A DNA stretch of 43,681 nt, from positions 1-43,681 of the forward strand of contig JAJDER010000015.1 in the NCBI GenBank assembly GCA_029259725.1. Direction: 5' to 3'. Under the pieces are notes generated by a model, which saw nothing but the letters and a program-made list of their open reading frames with translations, was not told the DNA's origin and did no database searches. Below, in pieces: positions 1 to 7,679 of this stretch; within the stretch, counting starts at the first letter, position 1, and every line of letters begins with the position of its first letter. A program made the position numbers and the translations under genes. The DNA is from Planctomycetota bacterium (GTDB lineage: Bacteria > Planctomycetota > B15-G4).

Positions 1-1701
1 GTCAAGGAGCAGGGCCACGACGCCCGCGGCCATGCCCTCGGCGTCGTCGGGTTCGTAGAGCAGGCCGGTGTCGCCGTCATCGAGGGCGTCGGGCGTGCCG
101 CCGACCGCCGTGGCCACCGGCGGGCACCCGTGCCACTGCGCCTCGAGGATCACGTTGGGCGTGCCCTCCACCGCGGACGTGAGCAGCTTGACGTCGGCGG
201 CGCGCAGGATCGCGGCGACGTCCTTGCGCTGGCCGAGCAGGTGCACGGCGTCGCTCAGGCCCCGGGACCGCAGGTCGGCCAGGAAGGCGTCGCGCAGCTC
301 GCCCACGCCGACGACGGCCACCGTCACGTCGGGCACCGCCCTGCGCACCCGCGCGATCACGTCGACGAAGAGCTGCGGCTGCTTCTCCTGCGCGATGCGG
401 AAGATGCCGGCCACCAGCGGCTGGTCGTCGCGCAGGCCGAGTTCGGCCCGCACCGCCGCCGCGTCGTCCGCGGTGGGCGCCGCGCGGGCGGCCAGGTCGA
501 CGCCGTTGCGGATGACCGCGAAACGCGCGGGCGCCAACCCCATCCAGCGCGCGTAGTCGTCCGCGCCGGCCTGGGAGTTGGCCAGCAGGTGCACCTGCGG
601 CAGGGCCACCAGGAACCCGTACCAGCGGTCCATCCACGGCTGGTAGAAGGCCGGGAAGTAGGTCGGGTTCACGTTCCGCGCCGAGAGCACCAGGTGCGGC
701 GTGCCCACCAGCGCGCCCGCCGCCGCGGCGATGATGTTGGGGTAGTCGAGCCAGGCGTGCAGCACGTGCGGCCGGTCGGCGAGCAGTTCGCCGGCGAGGT
801 CGAGCACCGGGTCGCGGATGACCTCGGGCAGCGAGCAGACCACCTCCGGGTCGAGGCCGAGCGCGCGCAGGGCCCGCTCGCCCTCGGGCCGGGCGATCGT
901 GCCGGCGGTGGCCACGGGCACGTCGCCGGCGCGCAGCTCGTCGAGGTAGTGCGCGTTCTCGCGCGACAGGGCGTAGGTGGTCAGCACGCGCGGGCGATGC
1001 CCGGCCCGGCGCAACGCCACGGCCAGGTTGACCAGTTGTCGCTCGGCGCCGCCGCTGTTGAGCTGCCCGATGTAGAGCGTGATGCGCAGCGGCTCACCGG
1101 GCGCCGGGGCCGGCACGGGCACGATGCCCACGCGCTCGAAGTGGTCGCGCCACTCCTTCTCGCCGGGGAAGGACAGGGCGTTGCGCTGCTTGAGCGCGTC
1201 GTGCGCGTGGGCCCGGGCGAGGCGCCGCTGGTACCAGCGCACCGGGGCACTCACCGCGAAGGCCTTCTCCAACCGCAGCAGCGGCTTGGCGAAGGCGACC
1301 GAGCGGGCCGACCGCACCACCCAGCTCGTGCCACGCCGGTAGGCGAACCGCGTCACGCCGGCCCGGGCCAGCTCCAGCACGACGCGCCCGCTGGTGCCTT
1401 CGAGCCCGTCGAGCAACACGGCGCCGCGGAAGTCACCCTCGCGGACCGTGCGCGCCGTGCCCGACTCGAGCCGCGGCGGCGGGCCCGCGTCGACGCTGCC
1501 GTAGGCGATCTCGCCCCGCGTCGCCCGGGGCACCGCCCCGCCCACGACCAGCAACCGTTGCGCCGACGGGAACCGCGCGCGCGCCTCGGCGGGCGGCAGC
1601 TCGGTCATGGTCAGCAGCACCCAGCCGGTGTTCCGCGGAAGCCCCGGCTCCGCCTCCGCACCGGGGAACGCGCCGCGCACGACCTCCGCGTAGGCACCCA
1701 T
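1..1701 (-). CDS. GT4-family glycosyltransferase (3' end cut by window edge)
   Basis: The frame reads from an ATG at 1701 off the left edge without a stop, giving 567 codons. The first ~200 residues form a domain I do not recognise. From about residue 205 a GT-B fold begins, with the acceptor-side motif SGGAERQLVNLA (about 216-227). Near residue 515 the motif EGTPNVILEA contains the EX7E glutamates typical of GT4 retaining transferases. The family moves sugars from nucleotide- or lipid-linked donors onto growing surface glycans in the cytoplasm. The start overlaps the stop of the upstream asparagine synthetase gene by one base (TGATG), which suggests translational coupling in one operon. The donor sugar cannot be read from the sequence. 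The long N-terminal extension is unusual for GT4. Confidence 0.9.
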   Translation of the reverse strand, partial: MGAYAEVVRGAFPGAEAEPGLPRNTGWVLLTMTELPPAEARARFPSAQRLLVVGGAVPRATRGEIAYGSVDAGPPPRLESGTARTVREGDFRGAVLLDGLEGTSGRVVLELARAGVTRFAYRRGTSWVVRSARSVAFAKPLLRLEKAFAVSAPVRWYQRRLARAHAHDALKQRNALSFPGEKEWRDHFERVGIVPVPAPAPGEPLRITLYIGQLNSGGAERQLVNLAVALRRAGHRPRVLTTYALSRENAHYLDELRAGDVPVATAGTIARPEGERALRALGLDPEVVCSLPEVIRDPVLDLAGELLADRPHVLHAWLDYPNIIAAAAGALVGTPHLVLSARNVNPTYFPAFYQPWMDRWYGFLVALPQVHLLANSQAGADDYARWMGLAPARFAVIRNGVDLAARAAPTADDAAAVRAELGLRDDQPLVAGIFRIAQEKQPQLFVDVIARVRRAVPDVTVAVVGVGELRDAFLADLRSRGLSDAVHLLGQRKDVAAILRAADVKLLTSAVEGTPNVILEAQWHGCPPVATAVGGTPDALDDGDTGLLYEPDDAEGMAAGVVALLLD

Positions 1702-3662
1702 CAGGCGAGGCCCCGCGTCGAGGCGGGCGCGACCGACGCGCCGCCGGACGCGCCACCCGATGCGCCGGTCACGGCCGAGGTCCGCGGCGTCGTGGACGGC
1801 GTCGGCGGCGCCTCGTGCTGGCGCAACCAGGCCTCGAGCATCAGCACGGTCCAGGTCTGGAAGATCGAGAAGCAGTGCTCCTGTCGCTGGTGCGCGACGA
1901 AGCGCCGCAGCCCCTCGGTGCCGAGCGTGCCGGCCAGCTTGGCGCCGGGGGCCAGCAAGAGCTCGTCGGCCTGCCCGAGGATGTCCTCCTGCGTCCAGGC
2001 CTGGCCCGGCAACCCGAAGCCCAGCTTCCTGCGCGCGGTGTACTCGGTCGGCAGGTAGCGGGACGCGAGCCGGCGCAGCAGCGGCTTGGTCAGGCCGTCG
2101 GCGTAGCAGTGCTCGGCGGCCAGGCCCTGGGCGTACGCGGCCACGTCCCTGTCCAGCAGCGGGCAACGCACCTCCAGGGCGAAGGCCATCGACATGCGGT
2201 CCACCTTGGCCAGCACCGCGCCGGGCATGTAGGTCTCGGCGTCGATGCGGCGCATGCGGTGGATCAGCGGCGTCTCCAGGTCGCCCATCGACGCGACCAT
2301 GCGCGAGCGCAACCGCTCGGCGTGGTTGCCGGGCACGTCACCGGCCAGGCTCTTCACGTCTTCCGGCATGAACATCAGCCAGCGCAGGCTGTTGTAGGCG
2401 TCGGCCGCGCGCCAGGCGCGGCGCTGGCGCACGAGCCACAGCGCGCGCATCTTCCAGTCGCTCTCCTCGCGCAGCGTCTCGCGATAGCGGCCGTAGCCGC
2501 CGAAGAGCTCGTCGCCGCCGTCTCCCGAGAGCGACACGGTCACGTGTTCCCGGGTGAACTCGCTCAGCAGGTACGTCGGCAGGCACGAGCTGTCGCCCAG
2601 CGGTTCGTCCAGCGCGGCGGCGATGGTCGGGAGCAGCGCGATCGCATCGGGTGCGAGCATCTTCTCGTGGTGGTCGGTGCCGAGCAGGCCGGCGGCCTCG
2701 CGCGCCTGGAGGTGCTCGGACTCGTCGCTGCCCTCGAAGCCGATCGAGAAGGTCTTCAGCTCCTGCCCCAGCTCGCGCGTGACCATGGCCGCGACCACGC
2801 CCGAATCGATGCCGCCGGAGAGGAACGCGCCCAGGGGCACGTCGCTCTGGAGGCGCTTCTCCACCGCGCGGAGCACGATCGGGAGCAGCTCGTCCACGAG
2901 CGGGTCGAGCTCGGCGTCGGTCACCGGGCGATAGGGCTGGCCCGGCGCGTGCCCGCCGTCGGGCTCGAAGCCGGCGTGGCGGCCCTCGTGGCGGATCGGT
3001 TCTCCGTCGCGGAAGTCGAACTGCAGCCAGGCGCCGGGCATGACCTTCTCGGCGCCGACATAGATCGTGCGCGGCGCGTGGACGTACTGCAGCAGCAGGT
3101 ACTCGCCCACGGCCTCGTCGGAGATGCGGTCGTCGAAACCCGGCACCATGCGCAGCGCCTGGAGTTCGCTGGCGAAGGCGATGAAGTCGTCACCCTCCGC
3201 CACGTAGAGCGGCTTCTTGCCGAAGGGGTCGCGCGCAAGCAGCAGCTTCCGGTTGGACGCGTTCCACACCGCGAAGCTGTACATGCCGTCGAGCGCGTCG
3301 AGATTGCTCGCGTGGGCCGACGCGGTCAGGTACAGCAGCGCCTCGGCATCGGTGTCGGACTGCAACGTGTAGCCGCGCGACTCCAGGTCCGCGCGCAGCG
3401 CCTTGTAGTTGTAGATCTCGCCGTTGAAGCTCAGCCCGACCTGGCCGTCGGGCGTGACCATCGGCTGCCGTCCGCGCTCGGACAGGTCCAGGATGGACAG
3501 TCGACGGTGCGCCAGCGCGCAGGTGCCGCTCGGATCCACCCAGGTGCCCGCGTCGTCGGGGCCGCGATGCGTCAGCGTGTCGCGCATGGCCGTGGCGATC
3601 TCGGCCAGGCGCTCTCGCCCGAGGCGCCCCTTGGTGTCGACGATGCCCGCGATCCCGCACAT
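1701..3662 (-). CDS. asnB: Asparagine synthetase B, glutamine-hydrolysing
   Basis: 653 residues. The start at 3662 is fixed by MCGIAGIVD: Cys2 is the N-terminal nucleophile of the class II glutaminase domain, so any longer frame would bury it. Glutaminase signatures RRLSILDLS (53-61) and FNGEIYNY (79-86) are present. The synthetase half has the PP-loop SGGIDSG (282-288) that binds ATP. The family amidates aspartate to asparagine using ammonia from glutamine. Paralogues inside polysaccharide or peptide clusters often amidate other carboxylates, such as sugar acids, and the context makes that plausible here. The start lies 5 nt after the radical SAM stop. The last residues are a G-A-S repeat encoded by three 12-bp units (1735-1770), a tail not found in housekeeping AsnB. 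The substrate is inferred only. Confidence 0.93.
   Translation of the reverse strand: MCGIAGIVDTKGRLGRERLAEIATAMRDTLTHRGPDDAGTWVDPSGTCALAHRRLSILDLSERGRQPMVTPDGQVGLSFNGEIYNYKALRADLESRGYTLQSDTDAEALLYLTASAHASNLDALDGMYSFAVWNASNRKLLLARDPFGKKPLYVAEGDDFIAFASELQALRMVPGFDDRISDEAVGEYLLLQYVHAPRTIYVGAEKVMPGAWLQFDFRDGEPIRHEGRHAGFEPDGGHAPGQPYRPVTDAELDPLVDELLPIVLRAVEKRLQSDVPLGAFLSGGIDSGVVAAMVTRELGQELKTFSIGFEGSDESEHLQAREAAGLLGTDHHEKMLAPDAIALLPTIAAALDEPLGDSSCLPTYLLSEFTREHVTVSLSGDGGDELFGGYGRYRETLREESDWKMRALWLVRQRRAWRAADAYNSLRWLMFMPEDVKSLAGDVPGNHAERLRSRMVASMGDLETPLIHRMRRIDAETYMPGAVLAKVDRMSMAFALEVRCPLLDRDVAAYAQGLAAEHCYADGLTKPLLRRLASRYLPTEYTARRKLGFGLPGQAWTQEDILGQADELLLAPGAKLAGTLGTEGLRRFVAHQRQEHCFSIFQTWTVLMLEAWLRQHEAPPTPSTTPRTSAVTGASGGASGGASVAPASTRGLA
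1735..1770. repeat. Three 12-bp tandem units in the 3' end of asnB
   Basis: Units begin at 1735, 1747 and 1759 (GACGCGCCGCCG, GACGCGCCACCC, GATGCGCCGGTC on the plus strand). On the coding strand they encode a Gly-Ala-Ser-rich tail after the synthetase fold. This is short coding minisatellite structure in a non-catalytic tail. Confidence 0.7.
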
Positions 3663-3667
3663 GGATG

Positions 3668-5788
3668 TCAGCCCGCCAGTTCGGTGAATCGGCCGTACTT
3701 GTGGAAGCGTCCCTCGCCGACCTTGTGCCGACGCCCGAGGGTGCGCCCGAGCTTCACGCCCTGCCCCTCGGCCCGCTCCTGTTCCATGCGCCGCAAGTAC
3801 GCGTGGAAGATGTCGTCCGGCGACTGCACGCGCAGTCCGTCCGGCGTGGGCAGGCCGCGGTTGGCGACGGCCACGTTGCGCCTGCGCGCCACGGCCTCGA
3901 AGGGCGGCACGCGCAGCGCGATCTCGGTGGGCAGCTCGCGCCACCCGGACTCGTGGACCGGCACGCCGTCGCGGTCCAGGAAGGCGTAGCGCTCCACCAG
4001 GCCCATCGGCTCGAGCAGGTCGTGCACCAGGTCCCAGCGCACGCAGGCGTCACCGGACAGCTCCGCGCGCGGCAGCCAGGTGGTGTACGTGCCGGCGATC
4101 GGCGTCTCCAGGTACGCGAGCGGCTGGTGCTGCTGCCCGTCGATCGTGACCAGGAGCCCCGGCTGCCGCATCTTCACCAGCGAGCCGTCCGGGTCCTCGA
4201 CCACCACCTTCAGTTCGACCACGTCCGCGTAGCGCGCCTTGCCGCGCGCGCGGATCTGCTGCAGCTCCACGACCATGCCCTCGGGATCCACGCGCCGCAC
4301 CGCCGGCCGGCCCGCGGCTTTGGCCTCGCGCACGATCGCGAGGGCCTGCTCCAGCGCCTCGTCCCAGCCTTCGGTCTGCGCCACCGGATCCGCGAAGACG
4401 TCGAGCCGCTCGGTGGCCGGATACACCACCACGGGCGAGAGGTTCAGCCCGATGTCGTGCTCGATGGCCCAGGCCAGGTTGACCGGCAGCTCCAGCAGGT
4501 TGGACTTGATCACGATCATGCCGACGCTGAACACGCGATCCGGCGCGTGGTAGTGCGACACCGCCTGCAGCACGTTCTCGACCACGCGGTCGAAGCGCGC
4601 GCCGGCCCGCACGATGTCGAAGGTCTCCTTGACGAAGGAGTCGATCGAGACCGACGCGTTGATGCGCGGGAACTTCAGCAGCTTCCGGAGCTCCTCGGCG
4701 TCGAGCAGCGTGCCGGTGCTGGTGTAGCCGAAGGTCAGGTTCGGGTTGTCGGCGGGATCGAACGCGTCGATGAACTCACGGAAGCGGCGGATCAGGTAGG
4801 GCTCGCCGCCGTGCCAGATGAACTGGTGCAGGAAGGGCACGTGCGCGAGCACGTCGGGCTCGGTGGCGGCGCGGTGCTGCACCTTGGTCAGGCGCACGGT
4901 GTTCTGGCTGCACGCCGGGCAGTCGATGTTGCAGTCGGCGGTGGAGATGAACGACAGCATCGACGGCTTGCTGGCGAGCACGGTGGCCTCGGCGCGGTAC
5001 TCGTCGTAGGCGGTGAGCAGGTTGCGGCCCGAGTCGCTGTCGGGTTGCAGGCCCTTGAGCTGCAGGACGGTCTCGGTCTCGGTCTCGGTCGCCGTGTCCG
5101 GTGCGAGCGCGTCGGCGCGTGTCTCGGCGCGTGTTCCGGCGCGTGTCCCGGCGGACGCACCGGCCGGTGCGCCGTCACGGGCGTCGGCGGGCGCGGCGCG
5201 GGCCACGTGGCGCAGCTCGTACGCGCGGCCGTTGGTCACCGGGTCGGTGTTGTCGGACGCACTGAAGTAGAGCACGTCGCCCCAGATGGAGTAGCGGCCG
5301 GCGCCCTGCTCGCGGATCTCGTCGTGGATGTCGCAGCGCGTGAGCGGCCGGCCGTCCTCGAACAGGACCGGGTCGGGAGCACCGTGGTTGCCTGCACCGT
5401 CGTTGCCCGCACCGTCGTCCGCCGAGAGGCGCGCCGGCACCTGGAAGGCCTCGGGCAACGGCGTCACGAAGGCGTGGCCCACCTCGGGCGAGAACGACGC
5501 CGGCCAGCTGAACTTCGGGTAGGTCTCGGAGCCCCAGCGCCAGGCCATGCACTGGTGACACGGGTGACCTTCCGGCGGGCCGCCGGGCTGCGCATTGGCC
5601 TTGCGCAGCTCCTGGTAGGCGGGTCCGTTCCAGATCTCGTCGAGCGAAGACTCGTTGGTGTTCCCGAGCGGCTTGCCGCTGTTCGCGTAGCCCGTCCAGA
5701 AACAGCAGGGCACGACCTCTCCGGTGAGGTCGATGATCATCTGCTGCCAGGGATAGGCGCAGACGGTGCTTTCACCACATGCGGTCAA
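3668..5788 (-). CDS. Radical SAM protein with N-terminal SPASM-like domain
   Basis: 706 residues from a TTG at 5788; no ATG lies in a better position, so the start is tentative. Residues 10-80 hold Cys10, Cys28-Cys29, Cys77 and Cys80 within phrases such as TGEVVPCCFW, SLDEIWNG and HPCHQC. This looks like a SPASM/auxiliary-cluster domain, but placed before the core. A low-complexity linker (about 122-140 and 200-242) follows. The radical SAM core starts at CNIDCPAC (Cys286, 290, 293; CX3CX2C), with HGGEP downstream. The last ~220 residues are not recognised. The family cleaves S-adenosylmethionine to make a 5'-deoxyadenosyl radical; the SPASM cysteines usually hold extra 4Fe-4S clusters. Neighbours are asnB, an export permease and glycosyltransferases, so a role in modifying an exported glycan or glycopeptide is likely. 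The target is unknown. Confidence 0.88.
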   Translation of the reverse strand: MTACGESTVCAYPWQQMIIDLTGEVVPCCFWTGYANSGKPLGNTNESSLDEIWNGPAYQELRKANAQPGGPPEGHPCHQCMAWRWGSETYPKFSWPASFSPEVGHAFVTPLPEAFQVPARLSADDGAGNDGAGNHGAPDPVLFEDGRPLTRCDIHDEIREQGAGRYSIWGDVLYFSASDNTDPVTNGRAYELRHVARAAPADARDGAPAGASAGTRAGTRAETRADALAPDTATETETETVLQLKGLQPDSDSGRNLLTAYDEYRAEATVLASKPSMLSFISTADCNIDCPACSQNTVRLTKVQHRAATEPDVLAHVPFLHQFIWHGGEPYLIRRFREFIDAFDPADNPNLTFGYTSTGTLLDAEELRKLLKFPRINASVSIDSFVKETFDIVRAGARFDRVVENVLQAVSHYHAPDRVFSVGMIVIKSNLLELPVNLAWAIEHDIGLNLSPVVVYPATERLDVFADPVAQTEGWDEALEQALAIVREAKAAGRPAVRRVDPEGMVVELQQIRARGKARYADVVELKVVVEDPDGSLVKMRQPGLLVTIDGQQHQPLAYLETPIAGTYTTWLPRAELSGDACVRWDLVHDLLEPMGLVERYAFLDRDGVPVHESGWRELPTEIALRVPPFEAVARRRNVAVANRGLPTPDGLRVQSPDDIFHAYLRRMEQERAEGQGVKLGRTLGRRHKVGEGRFHKYGRFTELAG
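5069..5090. repeat. GGTCTC hexamer run in the radical SAM linker
   Basis: The plus strand shows about 3.5 tandem GGTCTC units. On the coding strand they give alternating Thr-Glu (TETETET, residues ~234-240). Confidence 0.75.
5113..5148. repeat. Three 12-bp tandem units in the radical SAM linker
   Basis: Units start at 5113, 5125 and 5137 with core CGGCGCGTGT. They encode four-residue repeats of the type A-G/E-T-R in the linker before the radical SAM core. Confidence 0.75.
5379..5423. repeat. Three 15-bp tandem units in the radical SAM gene
   Basis: Units start at 5379, 5394 and 5409 with core GCACCGTNGTTGCC. They encode GAGND/GAGNH-type five-residue repeats between the SPASM-like domain and the rest of the protein. 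Confidence 0.75.
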
Positions 5789-5849
5789 CGGCGCGAGTCC
5801 AGGGTGGTTCGGGGTGGCGGCGACGAGCCCCCCCGGTCGCCGGCCCCGC

Positions 5850-6668
5850 TCAGACGAAGTTGCCGAAGAAGACCTTCAGGCGCTCGAACGCCCGGAAGCT
5901 GGTTCCGGCCGCCACGAGGGCGATCACTGTAACAACAGCCCAGGACCAGGGCGATTCGATCCGACCCCAGAAGAGCACGTCCCGGTACACGTTGACGAAG
6001 TGGGTGAAGGGGTTTGCGATCAGCGCCCAGCGGGCCGCGGCCGGCATCGAGAGCTGCATCTCCGGGGTGTAGAAGGCCGGGGTCAGGAACACGCCCAGCA
6101 TGCAGAAGACGGTGACCAGCTCCTTCACGTCGCGCACGAAGACGCACAGCGCCGCGAGCCCGTAGGCCACGCCCAGCATGGCCACGGTCTGGAGCAGCAG
6201 CACGACCGGCAGCAGGCTCCAGGTCCAGAGCACCATCCCGTGCCGCAGCCCCACCCAGAGCAGGATCACCACCAGGCACACGAGATGCGGCACCAGCGCC
6301 GCGAGCACCGTCCGCAGGGGCAGGACCTCGGTCGGGAAGTCGGCCTGCTTGACCAGGTGCCCGCTGCCGATGACCGCCGAGCAGCCGGCCGCCAGCACCG
6401 TGGCCCAGGTGGTCCACGGCACCAGTCCCGACAGCACGTAGGTCGGGTAGTCGAGGACCGCGGTGGACTCCTCGCCGAAGCGGATCGCGAAGATCCACGA
6501 GAACACGGCGAGGTACACGAGCATCTGCAGCAGCGGATGGAACAGCGACCAGGCCACGCCGAACCCCGAACCGGCGAAGGGCGCGAAGAGTTCGCGGCGC
6601 GTGAGCCCGAGCACGAGGTCCTGATGGCGACGCGCCGAGCGCCACAGGCCGGTGAGGCCGGTGATCAC
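5850..6668 (-). CDS. ABC-2 type polysaccharide export permease (Wzm-like)
   Basis: 272 residues from GTG at 6668, whose GTGA overlaps the stop of the upstream glycosyltransferase by 4 nt. That overlap favours this start over longer frames. The N-terminal phrase TRRELFAPFAGSGFGVAW, followed by SLFHPLLQMLVY, is the amphipathic lead-in and first span typical of ABC-2 exporters for O-antigen, capsule or teichoic acid. Six hydrophobic spans can be counted. Such permeases pair with an ATPase (Wzt/TagH/KpsT) to move lipid-linked glycans across the inner membrane. No ATPase gene is present within the window. It may lie past the left edge, since the operon continues that way. Confidence 0.92.
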   Translation of the reverse strand: MITGLTGLWRSARRHQDLVLGLTRRELFAPFAGSGFGVAWSLFHPLLQMLVYLAVFSWIFAIRFGEESTAVLDYPTYVLSGLVPWTTWATVLAAGCSAVIGSGHLVKQADFPTEVLPLRTVLAALVPHLVCLVVILLWVGLRHGMVLWTWSLLPVVLLLQTVAMLGVAYGLAALCVFVRDVKELVTVFCMLGVFLTPAFYTPEMQLSMPAAARWALIANPFTHFVNVYRDVLFWGRIESPWSWAVVTVIALVAAGTSFRAFERLKVFFGNFV

Positions 6669-7615
6669 GAGGCTCTGTGCTCCGCGTCCGATCCGGTCGG
6701 GGACTTCGCGTCGGCGGCTTGCGCAGCGCCCGCATCCTCGGTGACGGCGTGAGCCGCTCCGCGCAGCCGCCGCCGCTCCTCCCAGCCGCCGAGCCACTCG
6801 ACCACCGAGGCCTCCCAGCGCGGGCGGTGCTTGCGGAACCAGGCGCCGCGGCTCTCGCGGATGGTCCGCTCGATGCGCGCCCCCACCGGGCGGCGATGAT
6901 GCGGTGCGGTGTGCACCAGCCTCAGGGCCGGCTCGTAGACCACGCGGTGTCCGGCAGCGCGCACGCGCGCGGCGAGGTCCACGTCCTCGTAGTAGAGGAA
7001 GAAGCGCTCGTCGAAGCCGCCGACCCCGGCGAACACCTCGCGCCGCGCGAAGAGGCAGGCGCCGGTGAGCCAGTCGACGTCGCCGGCGGTCTGTGCGGCG
7101 GCGGGCAGGCGGCCTCGTTCGGCGCGCGGGCGGCGACGTCCGGCCAGCAGCCGCGCGAGGGTCGGGAAGCGGCCGACCGACGATTCCAGCGCACCGGTCG
7201 GCGCGAGGATGGCCGGGCCGAGCAGGGCCACGTCGGGCTCAGCCGCACCGAGCACGGTGGGCAGGAGCGCGAGGCCGCCGGTCGGGATCTCGACATCCGC
7301 GTTGCTGAAGGCCAGCCAGGGCGAGCGCGCCTCGGCCGCGATCAGGTTCAGCGCCGCGCCGAAGCCCGCGTTGTGGGCCAGCCGCCGGACGCGCAACCAG
7401 CAAGCCGCCGGGTCGTCGCGCACCTCGGTCTCGGCCAGGTCCGCAGAGCCGTCCGTCGACGCGTTGTCGACCACGATGACCTCGGCCGTGAACCCGCGCT
7501 CACGCCAGCCGTCCACCGCCGCGCGCAGTGACGGCAGCAGCGTGAGCAGATCCCCGGCGCTGTCGTGCGCCACGACGATCCAGGTCAACTTCGGTGCGGT
7601 GGTCCCCGATGCCAT
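6665..7615 (-). CDS. GT2-family glycosyltransferase (rhamnosyltransferase-like)
   Basis: 316 residues from ATG at 7615. A TTG 48 nt upstream is possible but starts in arginine-rich, non-conserved sequence. The GT-A fold begins at LTWIVVAHDS. It has VIVVDNASTDGSAD (nucleotide-binding), SNADVEI (the DXD region, here N-A-D) and the C-terminal signature GGFDERFFLYYEDVDLAARV, which is typical of WbbL-like transferases. Such enzymes transfer sugars from nucleotide donors at the inner face of the membrane. It is the first gene of the five-gene glycan operon; 64 nt separate it from the upstream SBBP gene, so readthrough from region 2 is possible. No clear Shine-Dalgarno is visible. Confidence 0.92.
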   Translation of the reverse strand: MASGTTAPKLTWIVVAHDSAGDLLTLLPSLRAAVDGWRERGFTAEVIVVDNASTDGSADLAETEVRDDPAACWLRVRRLAHNAGFGAALNLIAAEARSPWLAFSNADVEIPTGGLALLPTVLGAAEPDVALLGPAILAPTGALESSVGRFPTLARLLAGRRRPRAERGRLPAAAQTAGDVDWLTGACLFARREVFAGVGGFDERFFLYYEDVDLAARVRAAGHRVVYEPALRLVHTAPHHRRPVGARIERTIRESRGAWFRKHRPRWEASVVEWLGGWEERRRLRGAAHAVTEDAGAAQAADAKSPTGSDAEHRAS

Positions 7616-7679
7616 GGGGCCAGTGTCGCGATGGCGCCGCGGCGGGACAAGCGCGGCTGGCAACCGACGCGCGGTGGGT

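Noticed and set aside
1701..3944. A longer asparagine synthetase starting at 3944
   Set aside because: It would place ~94 Arg/Ala-rich residues before the catalytic Cys2 and overlap the end of the radical SAM gene; the glutaminase needs a free N-terminal cysteine.
5069..5148. Short direct repeats considered as a CRISPR-like array
   Set aside because: Units of 6 and 12 bp are directly adjacent without spacers and lie in frame inside a gene.
3665..5932. A 755-codon plus-strand frame opposite the radical SAM gene
   Set aside because: The minus strand carries the cysteine motifs; the plus translation is low complexity with no family resemblance.
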